64,000 nucleotides of DNA from CAYPJE01 sp964410945 (lineage in GTDB: Bacteria; Fidelibacterota; Marinisomatia; Marinisomatales; TCS56): NCBI GenBank assembly GCA_964410945.1, contig CAYPJE010000007.1, forward strand, positions 1-64,000, read 5' to 3'. The notes under the pieces are model-generated. The model was given only the letters and a program-made list of their open reading frames with translations, had not been told where the DNA came from and ran no database searches. Shown here in pieces: positions 8,162-17,552 of the stretch. The position numbers and the translations under genes are program-made. The stretch's first letter is position 1. Each line of letters opens with the position of its first letter.

Positions 8162-10030
8162 ATGAAATCTCGTACACTGATCTTGTCGGTGCTATTGTCG
8201 CTACTGGCCGCTTCAACGCTGGTATTTGCCGATGAGGGCATACCGCAGCGTTCCGACATCGACGAACAGTATTTATGGAATCTGGAAAGTATTTATCCAT
8301 CGGTGGAAGCCTGGGAAAAAGATTTCAGGGCCGTTGAAGACGGGTTGAAGAAATTTGAATCGTATCGGGGCAAATTGACCAAATCCGGAGCGAAAATTCT
8401 GGAATGTCTGGAACTGGATAGTGAATTATCCTTGAAGATCGATAATCTTTATGTCTATGCCGGTATGCTGAAGGATCAGGACACACGGGTCTCTGAGAAT
8501 CAGGCCTTGAATGATCGGGCCCGTGGTATTTATGTCAAATACGGTGAAGCCACGGCCTTTGTCGTTCCCGAACTGCAGACGATTTCTGAGAAAAAACTCA
8601 ATAAATTTATCACTAAGACCCCCGGCTTGGAAGTTTACGGTTTTTTCTTTGATAACCTGATCCGGCAACGGGCGCATACGCTTTCGACGGCCGAGGAAGA
8701 ATTACTGGCTATGGCCGGTGATCTGTTTGGCGGTCCGCAGAAAATACACAGCCAGCTCACTAATGCCGATATGGTATTCCCGATGGTCAAGGATGAGGAG
8801 GGCAATGAATTCCGCCTGACCAGAGGACGTTATGGCAAATTGCTGATGTCCCGTGATCCTGATGTACGCCGTGGCGCCTTTCTGGCACGCACGGAGGCCT
8901 TTGATAAGGTCAAGAATACCAACGCTGCTGTCTTTGATACCTATTTGAAGAAGGACCTGTTCATTTCCCGTGCCCGCAAGTATGACAGCACACTGGAAAT
9001 GGCTCTGGATGCCGATAATGTCCCAGTAGAGGTTTTTGATAACCTGTTGAATACGGTATACGCCAATGCAGGACCTCTCCATCGCTATATGGAACTACGC
9101 CGCAAGGTTCTGGGGCTGGAAGAAATTCATCTCTATGATACGGCTGTTCCGATTGTCGAAGATGTGAGCCTGGACGTTCCCTACGATGAAGCTGTCGCCA
9201 CCTTGCTGAAAGCATTCGAACCCATGGGAGAAGAATACCTGGCGAAAGTCAAGGAAGGCTTTAAATCCGGTTGGGTCGATGTCTATGAGGTGCAGGGAAA
9301 AAGAGGGGGAGCCTATTCCTGGGGTACCTATACTTCACATCCCTATATTCTTATGAATTACAATGGTACCCAGGATCATATGTTTACCCTGGCCCACGAG
9401 ATGGGACATGCGATGCACAGCTACTATTCAAACCTGAATCAGCCCTATCCAACCGCTGATTACACCTTGTTTGTTGCTGAAGTGGCCTCTACCTTCAACG
9501 AAGCCTTGCTGATGGATTACATGTTGAAAAACACCGATGATCCCAAGCTGAAACTGGCTTTACTCGATCAATGGGTAAATAATTTCCTGGGAACCGTCTT
9601 TACACAGGTGATTTTCTCTGAGTTCGAGCGTAATGCCCATCAAATGGTTGCTGACGGAATTCCTGCAACGGTTGAATCACTGAATAAAGCGTATTTCGAT
9701 GTGGAAGACAAATGGTACGGCCCGGTAGCTGTTATCGATGATGGTTATAAATATAACTGGGGCCGGATACCCCATTTCTATCGCCGTTTCTACGTCTACA
9801 AATACGCCATCAGCTACTGTACTTCGGCCGCCTTGTCCAAAGCCGTACTGGCCGGAGAACCGGGAGCGATGGATAATTATATGAAATTCCTGAAATCCGG
9901 TGGCAGTGACTATTCAATCGAATTATTGAAAAATGCCGGGGTTGATCTGACATCACCCAAACCGGTTGAGGATGCCATGGCATTGTTCGATGATCTGGTG
10001 ACTCAAATGGAAGAGCTCTTGCTGCCATAA
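8162..10030 (+). CDS. pepF: Exported oligoendopeptidase F (M3 family)
   Basis: 622 aa from the ATG at 8162, which has AAAGGA six bases upstream; a TTG at 8147 would only add five residues. Zinc metallopeptidase of the M3 family: N-terminal PepF domain (about 120-190), catalytic HEMGH at 412-416, and the third ligand region FVAEVASTFNE about 27 residues later. The remarkable point is the N-terminal signal peptide (residues 1-23, ending STLVFA), because most PepF proteins are cytoplasmic. It therefore probably degrades oligopeptides in the periplasm. It is followed by a strong terminator and by another exported metalloprotease, so this stretch looks devoted to peptide scavenging. Confidence 0.9.
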   Translation: MKSRTLILSVLLSLLAASTLVFADEGIPQRSDIDEQYLWNLESIYPSVEAWEKDFRAVEDGLKKFESYRGKLTKSGAKILECLELDSELSLKIDNLYVYAGMLKDQDTRVSENQALNDRARGIYVKYGEATAFVVPELQTISEKKLNKFITKTPGLEVYGFFFDNLIRQRAHTLSTAEEELLAMAGDLFGGPQKIHSQLTNADMVFPMVKDEEGNEFRLTRGRYGKLLMSRDPDVRRGAFLARTEAFDKVKNTNAAVFDTYLKKDLFISRARKYDSTLEMALDADNVPVEVFDNLLNTVYANAGPLHRYMELRRKVLGLEEIHLYDTAVPIVEDVSLDVPYDEAVATLLKAFEPMGEEYLAKVKEGFKSGWVDVYEVQGKRGGAYSWGTYTSHPYILMNYNGTQDHMFTLAHEMGHAMHSYYSNLNQPYPTADYTLFVAEVASTFNEALLMDYMLKNTDDPKLKLALLDQWVNNFLGTVFTQVIFSEFERNAHQMVADGIPATVESLNKAYFDVEDKWYGPVAVIDDGYKYNWGRIPHFYRRFYVYKYAISYCTSAALSKAVLAGEPGAMDNYMKFLKSGGSDYSIELLKNAGVDLTSPKPVEDAMALFDDLVTQMEELLLP

Positions 10031-10046
10031 TTCTGGTTTAAGCTTG

Positions 10047-10088
10047 AAAAAAGGTTTATTTGGTTGAATCCGGGTAAACCTTTTTTTA
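10047..10088 (+). terminator. Rho-independent terminator after pepF
   Basis: Arms AAAAAAGGTTTA and TAAACCTTTTTTT flank a loop of about 16 bases, ending in a run of T. Confidence 0.85.
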
Positions 10089-10139
10089 TTTAACACAGTG
10101 AATCTAATTTTATTGTCAGAATAAAGAATCGGGGAGCAT

Positions 10140-12164
10140 ATGCCAAACTATAAACTTCTACTATTGATGGTCATGGTTGCTATTCTCTTAACCGGATGCC
10201 AGCAGGGTAGACTTACCACGGGATTATCTGAAATGCAGGTTGATAAAGTTATTGATACAATGGTAGCTGCACATGGTGCCGGCCAGCGGACCAGGATTGA
10301 AACTGGTGTACGACAGGTAGCCGGACAGTGGCAGGAAGAGGATGGAAGCTATGAAGATTTCAGTCGGTTTTGCCGGGATAATTTTATCGCTGATGAAATT
10401 GAATTGCTGACATCATTTCAACGAGTGGAGGCAGCCTTTGAAAGTATCAATGGCCATCTGACCCAGTTGCGGCGGGAGCTGCAGTGGAACCTGGATGTGG
10501 ACACCGGTCCTTTACAGCCCGTTGATTATTTGCTGGGAAATCTGAGCCTGGGATCGCATCTGAATGACGACCTATATTCCACCAGACTGGCTTTCTGGGT
10601 CTTGCTGAATTACCCTGTTCCAACACTTCAGGATTGCCTGGATGAGGGGAGTGGGTGGTCACGCCGGGAATGGGCCGAAGCGAGGTTGGCACAATCCTTT
10701 GCGGCGCGAGTACCGGCTGCCGCGGCTCAGGCAGAATTCGAGGCCTATGTCACGGCTGACACCTATATCAATGGATATAATTTCTTCATGCATAATCTGC
10801 TGACGGCAGACGGACAACGGCTGTTCCCGGAGGACCTGCGGCTGGTGTCACATTGGGGAATTCGCGATGAATTAAAGTCCCAGTATGCCCAACCCGGTGG
10901 ACTGCCAAAACAGGAGCTGATCCAGGAATTGATGTATAGGATAATTAAGCAGCAGGTGCCACAGGTCGTGGTTGATAATCCGGAGGTGGAATGGACTATG
11001 GCAAGCAATGTTGTCAGCGGGTCCTCAAGCGATAATTCTCCCGAACCGGATACTCGCTATCAGCATTTGCGCAATTACTACCTGGCTGTTAAACAGGCCG
11101 ATCCTTACCATCCCAGCAATCCATCATTTGTTGATCGCGCTTTCAATTTGAATCGTGAAATACCGGAGGCTACGGTTCGGGAATTGTTCGATAAACTGCT
11201 GTCAGCGCCTGAATTGAAGCAAACTGCAGCTGTGATCCGCAAACGGTTGGGACGGGAATTACAGCCTTTTGATATCTGGTACAATGGCTTTCGCAGCATT
11301 GACAATCCTGACCACTCGGAAATGAACCGTATAACAACCGCCAGGTATCCTTCAGCTGCAGCTTTCCGCGATGATATCCCCCGTATCCTGGAAGAATTGG
11401 GCTTCGATCCTGAGACAGCGGCCTACCTGAAAACAAAAATCGAAGTCGATGCCTCCCGGGGAATCGGCCATGCTGCCGGTGCCGGCCGGCGCAGTGATAA
11501 TGCTCATTTGCGTACACGGGTGCCGGAGACGGGGATGCCCTACCGTGGCTATAATATTGCCATGCATGAACTGGGACATAATGTGGAACAGGTCTTTGGA
11601 GTCAGCCGCATCGATCATACATTGCTTGAGGGTGTACCTAACCCGGCCTTTACCGAGGCATTTGCCATGCTGTTCCAGGCCCGTGATCTGGAAATCTTGG
11701 GTGTACCTGGTTCCCACGAGAAAAATCCTTATCAGGATTTACATAATCTATGGGCTACCTGCGAGATTGCTGCTGTTTCCCTGCTGGACATGAATGTCTG
11801 GAACTGGATGTATGACACCGGAGATTTTACTGCCACCGAATTGAAACAGGCCGTTGTCTCACTGTCCCAGGAACTTTGGAATAGGTATTATGCCCCTGTC
11901 ATCGGTATCGAGGATTCACCATTACTGGCCATTTATTCCCATATGATTGACAACGGTCTGTACCTGCCGAATTATACGCTGGGCCATATTATCCAATCGC
12001 AATTGGAGGAGTATCTTCATAATAAAGATCTTGGACCGGAAATGGAGCGAATGTGTACGATCGGGAATGTTACTCCTGACCACTGGATGCAGACGGCTGT
12101 CGGGGAGCAGATATCGGTGGGACCGATCCTTAGAGCTGCCCGCAGGACACTGGCGGAACTATAA
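10140..12164 (+). CDS. Zinc metalloprotease lipoprotein, HELGH type
   Basis: 674 aa with a lipoprotein signal whose lipobox ends LLTGC (Cys20). A long helical N-terminal region of about 350 residues leads to a catalytic HELGH at 476-480 within NIAMHELGHNVEQVFG; a glutamate in PAFTEAFAMLFQ some 30 residues further is the likely third zinc ligand. The arrangement is that of M3-like gluzincins, but overall I do not recognise a named family. The protein is anchored to a membrane, presumably in the periplasm. It is placed directly after exported pepF, with its own terminator shared with the convergent sigma-factor gene. Confidence 0.72.
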   Translation: MPNYKLLLLMVMVAILLTGCQQGRLTTGLSEMQVDKVIDTMVAAHGAGQRTRIETGVRQVAGQWQEEDGSYEDFSRFCRDNFIADEIELLTSFQRVEAAFESINGHLTQLRRELQWNLDVDTGPLQPVDYLLGNLSLGSHLNDDLYSTRLAFWVLLNYPVPTLQDCLDEGSGWSRREWAEARLAQSFAARVPAAAAQAEFEAYVTADTYINGYNFFMHNLLTADGQRLFPEDLRLVSHWGIRDELKSQYAQPGGLPKQELIQELMYRIIKQQVPQVVVDNPEVEWTMASNVVSGSSSDNSPEPDTRYQHLRNYYLAVKQADPYHPSNPSFVDRAFNLNREIPEATVRELFDKLLSAPELKQTAAVIRKRLGRELQPFDIWYNGFRSIDNPDHSEMNRITTARYPSAAAFRDDIPRILEELGFDPETAAYLKTKIEVDASRGIGHAAGAGRRSDNAHLRTRVPETGMPYRGYNIAMHELGHNVEQVFGVSRIDHTLLEGVPNPAFTEAFAMLFQARDLEILGVPGSHEKNPYQDLHNLWATCEIAAVSLLDMNVWNWMYDTGDFTATELKQAVVSLSQELWNRYYAPVIGIEDSPLLAIYSHMIDNGLYLPNYTLGHIIQSQLEEYLHNKDLGPEMERMCTIGNVTPDHWMQTAVGEQISVGPILRAARRTLAEL

Positions 12165-12192
12165 AAAAAAGGCGCCCAGGGCGCCTTTTTTA
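12163..12192. terminator. Bidirectional terminator between metalloprotease and sigma-factor genes
   Basis: Run of A, then GGCGCCC, a short loop, GGGCGCC and a run of T. It reads as a strong intrinsic terminator on both strands and separates two convergent genes. Confidence 0.9.
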
Positions 12193-12208
12193 TACAAAAA
12201 ACTGTCAA

Positions 12209-13060
12209 TTAAGTCAGATAGGGCCGAAGCGCCTCTCTGCGGGAACGATGCTGCAACCGTCTGATAGCTTTCTGTTTGATCTGTCGAACCCGTTCACGTG
12301 TCAGGTTGAATTCCTCACCGATTTCATTGAGGGTCAATGGCTTGCCGCGGCCGATCCCGAAATACAGTTTCAGGATCTGTTGTTCACGGTCGGTAAGGGT
12401 GGACAGGGCCGAATGAATTTCTTCTTTCAATGATTCAAACATGATCGGTTCTTCCGGGAGGTAATAACCATCATCGGGAATTATATCGATCAGGGAACCA
12501 TCTTCACCTTCGCGCAGAGGATTGTCCAGGGATTGAGCCCTCCGCGAAATGCGGATGGCATCTACGATTTCATGCCCTGACATATCCAGGTGGCGGCCGA
12601 TTTCATCGGCTTTGGGTGAACGTTCCATTTCGGCTTCCAGTTTCTCGGCCGTACGGGTAATCTTGGTGATCATACCCACCCGGTTCATGGGCAGGCGGAC
12701 CAGACGCGATTGTTCGGCCAGAGCCTGGAGAATGGATTGACGGATCCACCAGACGGCATAGGAAATAAACTTGAACCCACGGGTTTCATCGAACCGGCCG
12801 GCGGCCTTGATCAATCCGATATTTCCTTCGTTGATCAAGTCAGTCAGCTGGAGGCCCATTCCCTGATATTTTTTGGCTGTGGAGACTACGAACCGCAGGT
12901 TTGCTTCAATTAATTCTTTTTTGGCTTGTTCATCGCCCTGTTTGATACGCACGGTCAGTTCCACTTCCTTATCGGGAGGAAGGGGTTCGAATCGGCTGAT
13001 TTCCTGTAAGTACCGGCTTAATTCACGATTGCCGGATCCACTTCTTGAATTTGCTGCCAT
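12209..13060 (-). CDS. rpoD: Primary-type RNA polymerase sigma-70 factor
   Basis: 283 aa with regions 1.2 to 4.2 and no region 1.1. Region 2 contains DLINEGNIGLIKAAGRFDE and YAVWWIRQSILQAL, region 3 follows, and region 4.2 has LTLNEIGEEFNLTRERVRQIK. The short form with an N-terminal RELSRYLQEI is typical of the housekeeping sigma factors of Bacteroidetes and related phyla, and is the best taxonomic clue in the window. The alternative would be a second group 2 sigma factor of the same organism; one cannot tell without the rest of the genome. It stands as a single gene ending at a shared terminator. Confidence 0.85.
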   Translation of the reverse strand: MAANSRSGSGNRELSRYLQEISRFEPLPPDKEVELTVRIKQGDEQAKKELIEANLRFVVSTAKKYQGMGLQLTDLINEGNIGLIKAAGRFDETRGFKFISYAVWWIRQSILQALAEQSRLVRLPMNRVGMITKITRTAEKLEAEMERSPKADEIGRHLDMSGHEIVDAIRISRRAQSLDNPLREGEDGSLIDIIPDDGYYLPEEPIMFESLKEEIHSALSTLTDREQQILKLYFGIGRGKPLTLNEIGEEFNLTRERVRQIKQKAIRRLQHRSRREALRPYLT

Positions 13061-13165
13061 ATGTTATCCTGATTTTTCCGAAATAAGCCCGGGAATTTAA
13101 TATCACTGCAACATTTATCCTAAAGGATATGTTCCATATAAATCAAGTAAAAAAATGAAAATAAA

Positions 13166-14515
13166 CTATAATTCAGGAAACCGGTTTTGTATAAAACTAC
13201 CGTCGACCAGGGAAGCAATGCTGCCGTTCCTGACAACCTGCTGCCCCCGAAGAAAGACCTGTTGAGGGAAAATAGCGGGGAATTCGGTGTAGGCATTCCA
13301 GTCTGTTCCCTGTACCAACTGGTCTTTCCAGTCTGTACTTACATTCTTTGGATCGACAATCACCATATCTGCATCGGCATCAATCCTGATGAAGCCTTTT
13401 CGGTGCTGCAACCCAAAAATAACAGCCGGATTTGAACTCGTCAGCCGTGTCAGCAGACTCAAATCAATCTCCCGCTCGATGAACTGGGCCAGCATTACCG
13501 GAAATAATGTTTCGACACCACCGATTCCATTGGGAATCTGATGGAAAGGAATATCGGTTACTTTATCAGCCAGATTGAAGGGGCAATGGTCGGTTCCCAG
13601 TGTGTGAATGCTGCTTTGCTGTAGCGCTTCCCAAAGAGCCTGGTTATCAGAATTGGCCCTTAGGGGTGGACTGGCGACGTACATCCTGCCATCGGGACGT
13701 TCATAATATTCCTGATTAAGTAATAGATACTGGGGACAGGTCTCCAGTATTAATTCCGGAGTCTCAAGACATGCTGCCAAACCAGCTTGCGAGCTGAGAT
13801 GAACAATGTAACCGGGACAACCAGTAGTATGGATTATTGCAGCGATTTTCCTGATCGCCTGCTCCTCAGCTACTGCCGGACGGCTTAATCCATGAAGTTG
13901 TGGCTGATTATGGCTTTCAGCAACCAGCGGTTGCATGGCAGCTGATATTACCGCATTGTCCTCGGCATGGACCATCAGCAAACCGCCATGTGCAGCCAGA
14001 ATTCCAGCAATTATTTCAATCTGGTCGTAGGTGAGCATCATGTCCGCTTCTTCATAGGTGGTGAAGACTTTGAATGAACTGATGCCGTTTTCGATCAAAG
14101 CGGGTATTTCTTCCAGCAGTTTTTCATCGAAACGAGTGATATTGCAGTGCAGGCTGTAATCACAGTGGCTCCCAGCTGCCTGCTCAAGACGTTGGTTGAT
14201 GCTGTCGATCAAGGATTGTTCTGTGCCCAGGATGGAGAAGTCGATTATTGTTGTTACACCTCCATGGAGAGCTGCCTGTGAACCGGAATTGAAATCATCA
14301 GCGGACCAACCATCCTTGATCGGGATACCCATATGGGTGTGGGGATCGATTATCCCCGGGAAGATCAACCGGTTCGAACAATCTATCTGTTCGGCCTGCG
14401 AATTAGTTATATCAGGTCCAACCGCAATAATTTTTTCACCACGGACCAGAATATTTTCTCTCCTCTGTCCATCGTGGTGAACAATAGTCCCGTTTTTGAA
14501 TAGCAGATCAGGCAT
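13166..14515 (-). CDS. hyuA: D-hydantoinase / dihydropyrimidinase-like amidohydrolase
   Basis: 449 aa. Metal ligands of the cyclic amidohydrolase family are all visible: DPHTH with His59 and His61, the lysine that is carbamylated (Lys149 in SSFKVF), MVHAED with His183, a second histidine in YIVHLSS, and the aspartate in LGTDHCPF. The reaction is hydrolytic opening of a cyclic amide. The start overlaps the end of xdhC by eight bases, so it is the last gene of the minus-strand cofactor operon. The E. coli counterpart (ygeZ/hyuA) lies in the same neighbourhood of ygeW, ygeY and ssnA, and the gene is part of the purine-degradation set known from gut anaerobes. Here a purine-derived ring or ureide is the likely substrate. 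Confidence 0.82.
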   Translation of the reverse strand: MPDLLFKNGTIVHHDGQRRENILVRGEKIIAVGPDITNSQAEQIDCSNRLIFPGIIDPHTHMGIPIKDGWSADDFNSGSQAALHGGVTTIIDFSILGTEQSLIDSINQRLEQAAGSHCDYSLHCNITRFDEKLLEEIPALIENGISSFKVFTTYEEADMMLTYDQIEIIAGILAAHGGLLMVHAEDNAVISAAMQPLVAESHNQPQLHGLSRPAVAEEQAIRKIAAIIHTTGCPGYIVHLSSQAGLAACLETPELILETCPQYLLLNQEYYERPDGRMYVASPPLRANSDNQALWEALQQSSIHTLGTDHCPFNLADKVTDIPFHQIPNGIGGVETLFPVMLAQFIEREIDLSLLTRLTSSNPAVIFGLQHRKGFIRIDADADMVIVDPKNVSTDWKDQLVQGTDWNAYTEFPAIFPQQVFLRGQQVVRNGSIASLVDGSFIQNRFPEL

Positions 14516-15572
14516 CGTTACCTTCTTTCAGGTTCGACAATGATTGGATGGCCCGATATCCACGGCGATAGTGGTGAATCAGCTCAGAAATGATGCTGAC
14601 AGCAATTTCCGGGACTGTTTCCGAATCGATATCCAGACCTACCGGGGCGTGAATACCGGCCAGCTTAGAGTCATCAAATCCAGATTTCTTCAATCCCTTT
14701 TTCAGTACCTTCCACTTATGTTCACTGCACATCAGGCCCAGATAGGAATAATCCCGGTTCAAAAGCCATTGAAGTAATTCATAATCATGCCGATGCCCGC
14801 GAGTGGCAATCAGGATGAAATCTGTTGATTCAATTCTGGTCTCTGCTGACAGCTTTTCAACGGTAGTGGTATTGAGTTCACGGGCGAAGGGAAAGCGGGT
14901 CTTTGTTGCCAGGTCCTGGCGGTCATCATAAATAATTACATCAAGATCGACGAAATGTGCCAGTTCAGCCACTGCCTGTCCTACATGACCGGCCCCAAAC
15001 AGATGCAGACGGGGAGGCGGTGCGATCCACTGAATCAGGAAATGGTCGGGACCAATTGTGCAGGACATAGATTTATGCTCCTTGCGGGATCGAACAATAG
15101 ATTTCTCTGCCAGCGGCGGTAGATCGGACAATACCATTTCCTGATCAATTATTTCCCGCTGCACGATAATATTATCACTGCCGGTGATTCTACTAAGGAT
15201 GTGATTTCGGGTTTTTCCATCTTCCAGTAGATTTATACTCTTCCAGAAATTTTGAATCTGTGGATCATATTTTTCGATCAATACTTTGGTCCGGCCCCCG
15301 CAGATACCTGCCTCGTCACCGGCATCACTGCCGCTCATGTCATGTGTTGTAAGGGTCGTAAAGCCGGTCTGTAAAACCAGGCGGGCCTTTTCAATAACCT
15401 GGAATTCCATAGCGCCACCACCCACCGTTCCTATCGTTTTGCCATTCTCCAGAACCAGCATAACCGGGTAATCGCGACGGGGAACCGAACCGTTCCACTC
15501 TATCAGTGAACAGAGTGCGGCTGACTGTGAGAAATCGAAATCAATCAATTTCCGGTAGATTGCTTTTTCCAT
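14508..15572 (-). CDS. xdhC: XdhC/CoxI-family molybdenum hydroxylase maturation protein
   Basis: 354 aa. The N-terminal XdhC_CoxI domain (about 15-75) has SVPRRDYPVMLVL and the GTVGGGAMEFQVI motif; the C-terminal Rossmann-type domain (about 190-340) has LHLFGAGHVGQAVAELA and IATRGHRHDYELL. Proteins of this family bind molybdenum cofactor, help its sulfuration and insert it into xanthine dehydrogenase-type enzymes. One base separates it from yqeB upstream. The presence of YqeB and YqeC beside it suggests that the cofactor carries selenium rather than only sulfur. Confidence 0.88.
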   Translation of the reverse strand: MEKAIYRKLIDFDFSQSAALCSLIEWNGSVPRRDYPVMLVLENGKTIGTVGGGAMEFQVIEKARLVLQTGFTTLTTHDMSGSDAGDEAGICGGRTKVLIEKYDPQIQNFWKSINLLEDGKTRNHILSRITGSDNIIVQREIIDQEMVLSDLPPLAEKSIVRSRKEHKSMSCTIGPDHFLIQWIAPPPRLHLFGAGHVGQAVAELAHFVDLDVIIYDDRQDLATKTRFPFARELNTTTVEKLSAETRIESTDFILIATRGHRHDYELLQWLLNRDYSYLGLMCSEHKWKVLKKGLKKSGFDDSKLAGIHAPVGLDIDSETVPEIAVSIISELIHHYRRGYRAIQSLSNLKEGNDA

Positions 15573-15573
15573 A

Positions 15574-16380
15574 CTATTTGTGTCCGGCCTGATTCAGCAT
15601 TTGCATGATCGCTTCCAGAACACCTCTGCCAACGGCCCGTGATTTATCAGATATATGGTTAATGTCGACCTCCCGGCCGCGGGGGTCTACATCGGCGATT
15701 TTCAGTCCTTTATGCACCGGTGTTTCCGGATTGATCAGACCACGGACGATGCCCTTCAATGGTGATGTGATCTCGTGTACCTGGTTGATTGCCCCCATCA
15801 ATTCCCCCTCCAGCACCAGGTTACCGATGTCAACTTTCCAGTCGATATTACCATCCCGTTTTGCCAGGATAACCCGTTTGAAGGTTTCGCCTCCCAGTTC
15901 ACCGGGGATGCCGGTATCGCGGGCAGCTGAACCATCCCGGATTATCCGGCCCAGATCGTGGCCGCGCTTGGTTTCGATTACCATACGGCAGTTTTCACCA
16001 ACCGTGAATCCCGGTCCGAGACCGACAACAATTGCCATATTGTGGAGGCTGTTACCAATATCTTTCTTGAGCATCCGGGCATCGATAATTAATTTTGTTT
16101 TTATTACCCTTGGCAGATCCGGATCTTCCTGTAAAAGCGGGATTTCATTATTGGAGAGGGTAGCTTCAATTTTATCAGGGTGGACATAGCGGGCGGTTAC
16201 ATCCTCGACGATGGCCGATCCGTCCAGCATAGCATCGCTGAATGTAACGGTCCTTCTGATCGCCAAGGGCGTTGGCAATTCACTGGCGATTATCTTAAAC
16301 CCGCATTTATGCAGGATAACCGCTGTGGCACTGGCCAGTTCGCCAGCCCCGCGAATCCATATTTTAACATCTTCAAACAT
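15574..16380 (-). CDS. yqeB: YqeB, selenium-dependent molybdenum hydroxylase system protein
   Basis: 268 aa, matching the EF2605/YqeB family over its whole length: N-terminal WIRGAGELASATAVILHKCGF, then LPTPLAIRRTVTFSDAML, the middle GLGPGFTVGENCRMVIETKRGHDLGR and the barrel-sandwich part SPLKGIVRGLINPETPVHKGLKIADVDPR. The family is a marker of molybdenum hydroxylases with a labile selenium ligand. Its exact reaction is not established. A decayed RAYT gene separates it from mocA, so transcription of the operon must cross about 600 bases of foreign DNA or restart inside it. Confidence 0.9.
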   Translation of the reverse strand: MFEDVKIWIRGAGELASATAVILHKCGFKIIASELPTPLAIRRTVTFSDAMLDGSAIVEDVTARYVHPDKIEATLSNNEIPLLQEDPDLPRVIKTKLIIDARMLKKDIGNSLHNMAIVVGLGPGFTVGENCRMVIETKRGHDLGRIIRDGSAARDTGIPGELGGETFKRVILAKRDGNIDWKVDIGNLVLEGELMGAINQVHEITSPLKGIVRGLINPETPVHKGLKIADVDPRGREVDINHISDKSRAVGRGVLEAIMQMLNQAGHK

Positions 16381-16419
16381 GATTGATTTTAAACAGAAAA
16401 GATGGGATTTGTTTATTTG

Positions 16420-16975
16420 TTATTTATTGGGGGGAGTAAAATGCTCACGAATATCCATGTCTGATTTCAAATTAGTTGGGTTATTGATAATGTATTCGCG
16501 GATCAGGTTCAGTTCATCATTGTTTCGTATTACCCGTTCCCAGTAATTCCGTTACCAGACAGATTGGCCAGGTGTTTGGCGGAGTATGTTGATTTGGCGT
16601 GTTGCAGCAGATTTGAACGAACGAATAATTGTTGGTAGAGAATTTGGTGTTGGTTTACCAAATTTGCGGTTTCGTAGTAGGGGCACGGCATGCCGTGCCC
16701 CTACAGAATAATTTTCAATAATAATAATTCCATGGAAATGGTTTGGTATTATTATATGTTCATCACAATAAATGTTTTTGAAATGATCTGGTAATTCAAT
16801 CCAACATAACCCAACAATTCATCCAATTCTATTCATACACATTTCACCATTGATAATTTGACCGAAAATGCATTTTTGCTGGTTGGTGTTTATGGTAACG
16901 AAATATCCACCAGGTTGGGAATAATCATATTCGGGTAAACGGATTGATCGACGCCGGTGTTTTCTGGAATTATAA
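16420..16975 (-). pseudogene. Decayed RAYT (REP-associated tyrosine transposase)
   Basis: Conceptual translation of the minus strand gives a recognisable Y1-type transposase: RLPEYDYSQPGGYFVTINT near the start, IIIPNHFHGIIIIEN with the HxH metal site, RKFGKPTPNSLPTIIRSFKSAATR, and NYWERVIRNNDEL followed by the REYIINNP segment that carries the nucleophilic tyrosine. Two in-frame stops interrupt it, a TGA after MNRIG and a TAA in place of Gln before RNYWER, so it is inactive. A perfect 28-bp palindrome lies inside the frame. The insertion splits the cofactor operon between mocA and yqeB. No start codon could be fixed. Confidence 0.8.
16677..16704. repeat. Perfect 28-bp REP-like palindrome inside the RAYT frame
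   Basis: The arms begin GTAGGGGCACGGCA and end with the exact complement, with no central loop base. It translates as VGARHAVPL within the RAYT relic. The outer GTAGGG/CCCTAC ends are shared with the paired palindromes at 39.9-41.0 kb. Confidence 0.9.
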
Positions 16976-16976
16976 T

Positions 16977-17552
16977 TCACTGTTTATGGTTGGTTAAATA
17001 CCTGTCCATATCCATTACAACCCCCTCGTCGCTAACGGGCTGATATCGCACTTTATTCTGATGCTTTTGAATTATCTGTCGGGCTCCGGTATCACCCCTT
17101 AAACTTGCCAATTCCGGTGTTAGTACGGTCTTGATAAAAACAGGATGACCACTTTGTTCCTTGAAAGTCGGGACTAATATCTTTGGTCTTACGCTTTCAA
17201 TTGTTTTAAGTAATGCTTGCACCGTTTCCGGTTTTATAAACGGCTTATCGCCGTTGCAGAACGCCCAGTAATCCAAGCCGGGCGAGGGATTGGAAATGCC
17301 CGCCTTGAGGGATGTTGCCAGTCCCGATTCGAAATCGGGATTATCAATTATTTTAATCCGCTGTCCGTATTTTTCGATTGCCGGTATAAGTATATCTTTC
17401 TGATAACCGACAACCACCCTGATTTCCATTTCAAATCCGATGAATGTACTTATCGTCCGTTCAATTACAGTCTTATTTTCCAGTGGAAGCAGTAATTTGT
17501 TGGGTGGCTGTCGTCTGGATAATCCGGCAGCGGTTATTACCAGACTGATCAT
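16977..17552 (-). CDS. mocA: Molybdenum cofactor cytidylyltransferase (MocA/YgfJ-like)
   Basis: 191 aa, NTP-transferase fold. The nucleotide-binding start ITAAGLSRR (7-15) is followed by a lysine in NKLLLPL, a metal-binding aspartate in FCNGDKPFIKPETV and the segment SGHPVFI. MocA joins CMP to molybdopterin to give the dinucleotide form used by xanthine dehydrogenase-type enzymes. The start overlaps the stop of yqeC by four bases, so the two are translationally coupled. E. coli ygfJ occupies the same neighbourhood. The usual LGDQP motif is NGDKP here, a small deviation. Confidence 0.87.
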   Translation of the reverse strand: MISLVITAAGLSRRQPPNKLLLPLENKTVIERTISTFIGFEMEIRVVVGYQKDILIPAIEKYGQRIKIIDNPDFESGLATSLKAGISNPSPGLDYWAFCNGDKPFIKPETVQALLKTIESVRPKILVPTFKEQSGHPVFIKTVLTPELASLRGDTGARQIIQKHQNKVRYQPVSDEGVVMDMDRYLTNHKQ

